A stretch of 64,000 nt of DNA from Yersinia mollaretii ATCC 43969 (GTDB taxonomy: Bacteria > Pseudomonadota > Gammaproteobacteria > Enterobacterales > Enterobacteriaceae). The DNA lies in assembly GCF_013282725.1 (NCBI RefSeq), contig NZ_CP054043.1, positions 186,001-250,000 on the forward strand, in the 5' to 3' direction. Position numbers and translations under genes: made by a program. Positions 60,622-64,000 of the stretch are shown piece by piece (position 1 is the first letter of the stretch; each line of letters begins with the position of its first letter). The notes under the pieces were generated by a model that saw only the letters and a program-made list of their open reading frames with translations, did no database searches and had not been told where the DNA came from.

Positions 60622-60860
60622 TGAATAGACCCTAGTTTCTTAGACGGTTCCGTGCCTCATAAACCAGGCACTTTCATAAACTGCAGGGGCTTGATCTTCA
60701 CAGGCACTGTGACGACGTTTAGCATTATAAAACATTTCTACATAATCGAAGATATCCACCTTAGCTTCTTCTCTATTTTTATACATCCGTTTCTTGATTC
60801 GTTCTCGTTTCAGCAACTGGAAAAACTTTCTGCCACCGCGTTATCATGGCAATTATCGGC
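60622..60860 (-). mobile_element. IS3-family insertion sequence, right-end remnant
   Basis: Minus-strand translation gives the transposase C-terminus: DNCHDNAVAESFFQLLKRER, then IKKRMYKNREEAKVDIFDYV and EMFYNAKRRHS, ending RHGTV before TAA at 60640-60642. The Glu in AVAESFF is the last member of the DDE triad. The outer end probably starts TGAATAGACCC at 60622, an IS3-like terminus. About 75 C-terminal codons remain. The left part is replaced by tssM-like sequence at about 60860, so a deletion or recombination has removed it. Confidence 0.75.
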
Positions 60861-61326
60861 CTGCGCCCCCAGATCGCCTCCCCACAACAGCACGGTGCCA
60901 CTGTCTTCCTGCCAGTATTGCGACGTCAGGCCGGGGGGGAACTGTTCAACATCCGCCGCACTGCCGGTGAGCAGAAGAATACGCAATTTGCGGGGCCAGA
61001 AGAAACCATAGCGAGTCCGGAGAGTCTGTTGCAGTTCACGGATCCAGGCACTGCTAACAGCCTGATGTTTTAGCTGTACTTTCTGAACAGCAACATTCTT
61101 TTGCTCATTATCTACTTTCCGAAAGAATCTCAGCCTAGAACCTACAGCAATTAATGAACGCCGACTGGCAAGCGCCAGGGAGAGAAAAAGGGAACTGACA
61201 GGATGGCTCCGCCAACCAGTAACTTATCTTTCGCGGAGCCCCACCCCAACTCATCCCCCCAAAAATAAAAAAGAAAAAACAAAAAACAAAAAACACACCA
61301 GAAAATTTAATAATAAAAGTTTTCAT
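60861..61326 (-). pseudogene. Type VI secretion TssM/IcmF-like N-terminal remnant, frameshifted and truncated
   Basis: From ATG 61326 the frame reads MKTFIIKFSGVFFVFCFFFF, a membrane helix, and stops at 61135. In other frames the same region continues as LVGGAILSVPFF and then ALASRRSLIAVGSRLRFFRK, AWIRELQQTLRTRYGFFWPR and KLRILLLTGSAADVEQFPPG. At least two frameshifts are needed to follow it. The GFFWPRKLRILLL segment resembles T6SS IcmF-like proteins. It fuses in frame to the IS3 transposase tail at about 60860. The family call is from memory and moderate. Confidence 0.55.
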
Positions 61327-61327
61327 T

Positions 61328-61555
61328 TTATAGCCCACCCTTATCATCGGCGGCTAAAGTGAGAAAATAGGACACGATTAAAAAATTATGGTATTTATTT
61401 ATAAGCAAGTAACGCCCTAGTTCAAGAAACTCCTTCACGTACTTAATCTGTAAAACCTCAGTTACCGGCTCACATAAACATAGGTAATCAGCAGTATTAA
61501 TATAATTAAATGACATCAATGCACTCTCAGACATGAAATCAGACGTTTTTATCAC
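61328..61555 (-). CDS. Hypothetical protein upstream of the tssM-like remnant
   Basis: 75 codons from a GTG at 61555 (an ATG at 61534 is also possible), ending one base before the tssM-like ATG, so it was probably coupled to it. It is rich in Leu, Tyr and Lys (CEPVTEVLQIKYVKEFLELG; NKYHNFLIVSYFLTLAADDK). No family is recognised. It could be the 3' part of a larger decayed gene. No clear ribosome site. Confidence 0.4.
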   Translation of the reverse strand: MIKTSDFMSESALMSFNYINTADYLCLCEPVTEVLQIKYVKEFLELGRYLLINKYHNFLIVSYFLTLAADDKGGL

Positions 61556-61751
61556 AATGTCATTTTTTCTTTGTCACTTAGACCAGAACATAAAACACCT
61601 GACAACTGATTATCGCAGGACACTTCGCCCCAAATAATTGATTTGTCTACACCACCCACCCAATTTCAGGTCGATAGAGAGAGTCAAAGGATAATCCTTT
61701 ATTTTCAATGCTCTCGCTATTTTTTCCAAATAATAAAATAATTGACTCAGA
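61556..61751. other. AT-rich gap inside the T6SS-like remnant cluster
   Basis: 196 bp with no supported gene or repeat. Stops occur in all frames, and no terminator is evident. It lies between the interrupted gene at 61752 and the hypothetical gene at 61328. Confidence 0.4.
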
Positions 61752-62057
61752 TTAATTATCAATAACTGTCTTGATCAGTTCATTTCCATGCAAATGAGTG
61801 GCAATGAGAATAATATATTCACTTTGTCCCTCATCTAACCATGAATCTAACGATTCATATACACTATTACCAAACAGAATATTTGAAAAAGGGAAAATGA
61901 GATTAAAGCGCTTACCCCACAATTTTTCCAACTACAATTTCAGATCATCAGAAAAGACAGATATGATAGTCAACATAGCACCTGGCGGTAACAGAGTTAT
62001 ATGTGTATAGATATCTTCTAGCAACTCAGGCATCATTTTATTAAAAAGGGACTTCAT
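61752..62057 (-). pseudogene. Unknown short gene in the PAAR cluster, interrupted by an amber stop
   Basis: From ATG 62057: MKSLFNKMMPELLEDIYTHI, then TLLPPGAMLTIISVFSDDLKL, TAG at 61932-61934, then in the same frame LEKLWGKRFNLIFPFSNILF and a tail ending LIKTVIDN before TAA at 61752. Total 101 codons plus stop. It starts four bases after the upstream gene ends, so it belongs to the same transcript. No family is recognised. A small cytoplasmic protein is suggested by composition. The rest of the frame after the stop is intact. Confidence 0.5.
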
Positions 62058-62060
62058 CCT

Positions 62061-62549
62061 TTATTCATACTGTTCTTTCTCATTAATGTTATGTACAAAT
62101 GAAGAAAAGGCGAGATACCGTGACATATGCGTAAATTTAGGTGTATATCTAACTGGTAAGAAAGAGTTACTCATTGCATCAGTTACGCCCCCACTAATAT
62201 CAGGAAACTTAACCTTTATATCAATAATTTTAAGATGAACTCTTCCTTTTTGCAGTAACGCTTGATAATAATCGGTGCGTATTGCATTCCAATATTCCCC
62301 CTCTAAGTTACTGCCATTCCATAATAATAACCTGAAAGTAAAAATCCCGCCCCAAAGTAACAAAGGTATTAACAGCAGTTCCGACCAGAAAATATAAGAA
62401 TTTTTAGACAGATATTGTGAAAAGAAACCCAGAAAAATGCATAGATAAACTATGACTATCAATAATAAGATACTGCCCCATAGCCACAGAGATAGTGTTT
62501 TAGTAGTTGTTTTTATCTCAGCAGGTATATCGAGAATGTTTACTGGCAT
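62061..62549 (-). CDS. Hypothetical two-helix membrane protein in the PAAR cluster
   Basis: 162 residues from ATG 62549, which lies four bases after the PAAR stop with AAGG just ahead. Two hydrophobic segments, about residues 18-42 (LWLWGSILLLIVIVYLCIFL) and 50-72 (SELLLIPLLLWGGIFTFRLL), form a hairpin. The C-terminal half is soluble (KIIDIKVKFPDISGGVTDAM). Unknown family. Direct coupling to PAAR suggests a T6SS accessory or immunity protein, which is an inference from position only. Confidence 0.6.
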   Translation of the reverse strand: MPVNILDIPAEIKTTTKTLSLWLWGSILLLIVIVYLCIFLGFFSQYLSKNSYIFWSELLLIPLLLWGGIFTFRLLLWNGSNLEGEYWNAIRTDYYQALLQKGRVHLKIIDIKVKFPDISGGVTDAMSNSFLPVRYTPKFTHMSRYLAFSSFVHNINEKEQYE

Positions 62550-62553
62550 GCCC

Positions 62554-62829
62554 TTATTCCTTGAGTACAAGCGAACCAGAGGAGATAAGCGTAGCGCCAC
62601 AAGCACAGTGATGCCCCTCTAACGCAACGGGGAGCCCATTATCGCAATGGTTTTCGTCACCTTCAATGATGCTATTTATGCCATGTTTTGGGCAAGAAAC
62701 TCTATCTGATTTGCGAGTAACAAGCCTGCCATCAATAGAGACTTGAGCTGAGCCAGTTAACACCACACCACCATGAGATGTTTTATTCCAACACAAATGA
62801 TTTTTCTCATAAAATAACACCTCTTCCAA
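62554..62829 (-). CDS. PAAR-domain protein (T6SS spike tip)
   Basis: 91-residue protein that is a complete PAAR module: WNKTSHGGVVLTGSAQVSID, then GRLVTRKSDRVSCPKHGINS, and the end ALEGHHCACGATLISSGSLV. PAAR proteins cap the VgrG spike of the type VI secretion needle, and their conserved His and Cys bind zinc at the tip. No VgrG, Hcp or sheath gene is in the window, so it is an orphan serving a system elsewhere or one now lost. Located 11 bp after the exported protein gene upstream. Confidence 0.85.
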   Translation of the reverse strand: MEEVLFYEKNHLCWNKTSHGGVVLTGSAQVSIDGRLVTRKSDRVSCPKHGINSIIEGDENHCDNGLPVALEGHHCACGATLISSGSLVLKE

Positions 62830-62840
62830 AAACTAATATA

Positions 62841-63701
62841 CTAATTATTAATAACAACTTCCGGTAATCTTTTCAGCAGGTCAGGTTTAAACTGTTCAGG
62901 ATCATCAACCATTACCCACTGACCACTAGAGTTTCTTTCTTGTATTTTTTCAGGTTTTTTGTAGGTTCCAGTTTTAGGGTTTACCTCAACAACCTGATCT
63001 TTTCCTATAAATTTAAATGCAACTTCAATATTAGAGTCCATATAGTAATCTTTTATCTTTCTAAAGCCCTTAGAATAGTAATCAACATCTCCACCACTAG
63101 CTGAATAAGGAAAGCCATTCAATCTAATTAATGTATCGTAAGTTTTACTATAGAATAAAATATCATAATAGCCTTCATGCTGTTGCGAATTTAGCTGTAA
63201 ACCTTCAAATGTACAAGCTGAATAAAAAAGCAAATAATCCGGCGAGTCTTTTAAAATAGAGTCCAATCTCCCTATGCAAAGCAGAGGATATTCGACTCCG
63301 TCTTGTGTTAAATTAGTTAGCAAAAATTGAGATATTCTATTATGTTGTTTAACCCGAATTACCTGCTGATACTGAGAGGTTTTCTCAAGGAGGCCATCAT
63401 AGATACCACCCGGCACTACCACCTGTTTACCATCAAAGATGCCAAGCCATAGATCCTGTTTTTTATTTACAAGCCAATACTGGTTTTTAGATAACCTCTT
63501 TTCTCTTTTATCATCGGGTAATTTATTTTGTTCATCTTTATATTGAGTATTTTCTTGCTCCTGCTCCTGCTCATTATCGAATATACTTTGCATAAGTTCA
63601 CTTGAATTATTTTCCCAAGTTTCCTTGCTGATTACAGGAAATTTATCATTTGACCAACAAACATGTGTTACTAATATAAAAAAAACCATTAAGTATTTCA
63701 T
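62841..63701 (-). CDS. Exported hypothetical protein, possible immunity protein
   Basis: 286 residues with a signal peptide (MKYLMVFFILVTHVCWSN) and an unusual Glu/Gln run near residue 45 (DNEQEQEQENTQYKDEQNK). The body is beta-rich (DLWLGIFDGKQVVVPGGIYD; LLTNLTQDGVEYPLLCIGRL). No family is recognised. It lies between a peptidoglycan M23-type peptidase gene and the PAAR gene. An immunity role in the periplasm would fit this order, but that is inference only. Confidence 0.6.
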   Translation of the reverse strand: MKYLMVFFILVTHVCWSNDKFPVISKETWENNSSELMQSIFDNEQEQEQENTQYKDEQNKLPDDKREKRLSKNQYWLVNKKQDLWLGIFDGKQVVVPGGIYDGLLEKTSQYQQVIRVKQHNRISQFLLTNLTQDGVEYPLLCIGRLDSILKDSPDYLLFYSACTFEGLQLNSQQHEGYYDILFYSKTYDTLIRLNGFPYSASGGDVDYYSKGFRKIKDYYMDSNIEVAFKFIGKDQVVEVNPKTGTYKKPEKIQERNSSGQWVMVDDPEQFKPDLLKRLPEVVINN

Positions 63702-63710
63702 TATTAACCC

Positions 63711-64000
63711 TCAGGGATAATTGAAACCATCAATAAAAGGAACGGGATCTATACGATCAAGCATACCAGCCCTTGAAGGATTACGTATTCTCACCTCAAA
63801 ATGCAAATGAGGTCCCCTAACAATGGTGGTCATGCTGCTAGCATTCCCAGTACTGCCAGTTTTACCAATGCAGTCACCGCTATTTATCGGACTGTGAAGC
63901 GATAGATTAAGGCTAACTTCAGAAAGATGTGCATAGAAGAAATAAACTTCCCTCAAGTTATGACAAAGAGATTTCTTTGATAGCGGCAAGTCATCAACCT
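63711..64000 (-). CDS. M23-type (LytM) metallopeptidase, C-terminal part (gene continues beyond window)
   Basis: The frame is open to the right edge (VDDLPLSKKSLCHNLREVYF...). It carries the last M23 motif HLHFEVRIRNPSRAGMLDRI and the glycine-rich GDCIGKTGSTGNAS before it. YFFYAHLSEV supplies the usual YAHL. M23 enzymes cut peptide cross-links in peptidoglycan. Position ahead of PAAR and an exported protein suggests a T6SS antibacterial effector. The first zinc His would lie outside the window. The ending DPVPFIDGFNYP resembles other effector-type M23 proteins. Confidence 0.7.
   Translation of the reverse strand, partial: VDDLPLSKKSLCHNLREVYFFYAHLSEVSLNLSLHSPINSGDCIGKTGSTGNASSMTTIVRGPHLHFEVRIRNPSRAGMLDRIDPVPFIDGFNYP

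Noticed and set aside
61135..61347. 70-codon minus frame as an independent small membrane protein
   Set aside because: The hydrophobic start is real but the rest is out-of-frame reading of the TssM-like remnant, shown by better protein sense in the other frames.
55213..64000. Second copy of the tRNA-Phe 3' end as the right attachment site
   Set aside because: Searched by eye for GAGTCCGGGCACCA and close variants; none was found in the window.

Overview
The window reads as the chromosome of an enteric gammaproteobacterium, most likely a Yersinia. The backbone follows the E. coli pepP-ygfB-zapA-6S-serA-...-speC-pheV gene order. Yersinia-type 125-127 bp ERIC repeats are scattered between genes, and agmatine is handled by aguAB rather than speB in this stretch. 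The species cannot be fixed from the sequence alone.

Backbone, left to right. Bases 1-6500 hold ubiH (cut by the window edge), pepP, ygfB, zapA, 6S RNA, the formyl-THF cyclo-ligase gene, serA and rpiA. Bases 6700-10300 hold the regulator argP, yggE, the arginine exporter argO and mscS. Bases 10500-16340 are a central carbon block: epd-pgk-fbaA with a Cra-like operator, then tktA. Bases 16800-20060 hold the metalloprotease loiP, a small Rieske protein and speA. metK has MetJ boxes upstream. A persulfide-type ArsR regulator with two half-size YeeE/YedE transporters follows. Then come sprT, endA, rsmE, gshB, yqgE, ruvX, aguB, aguA, a PilT-like ATPase, yggS, proC, yggT, yggU, rdgB and hemW. speA and aguBA together give arginine to agmatine to N-carbamoylputrescine to putrescine; the ornithine decarboxylase at 52-54 kb is the parallel route.

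Bases 35.9-46.1 kb hold an AT-rich giant toxin gene between hemW and yggN. It is split into two overlapping reading frames (1786 and 1613 codons) at a run of ten G on the coding strand. Removing one G would join them into a protein of about 3385 residues. That protein would carry a MARTX/TcdB-type C80 autoprotease, a degenerate YopT-like domain, a TcdA/TcdB-like translocation region, FG-GAP repeats and RTX-like calcium repeats. This is the strongest phase-variation candidate here.

Backbone resumes with yggN, glsB, yggL, trmB, a tandem ERIC array, mutY, yggX, mltC and speC, the last preceded by a possible leader peptide gene, and then tRNA-Phe.

From 55.2 kb to the right edge is a decayed island in the tRNA-Phe locus. 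It holds a P4-type integrase with an amber stop, a conjugation-gene scrap, and a GTPase conflict-type operon (DO-GTPase2 remnant, DO-GTPase1, GAP1). An IS3-family remnant is fused to a type VI secretion tssM-like remnant. The island ends with a PAAR/M23-peptidase cluster that looks like an orphan T6SS effector unit running off the window.
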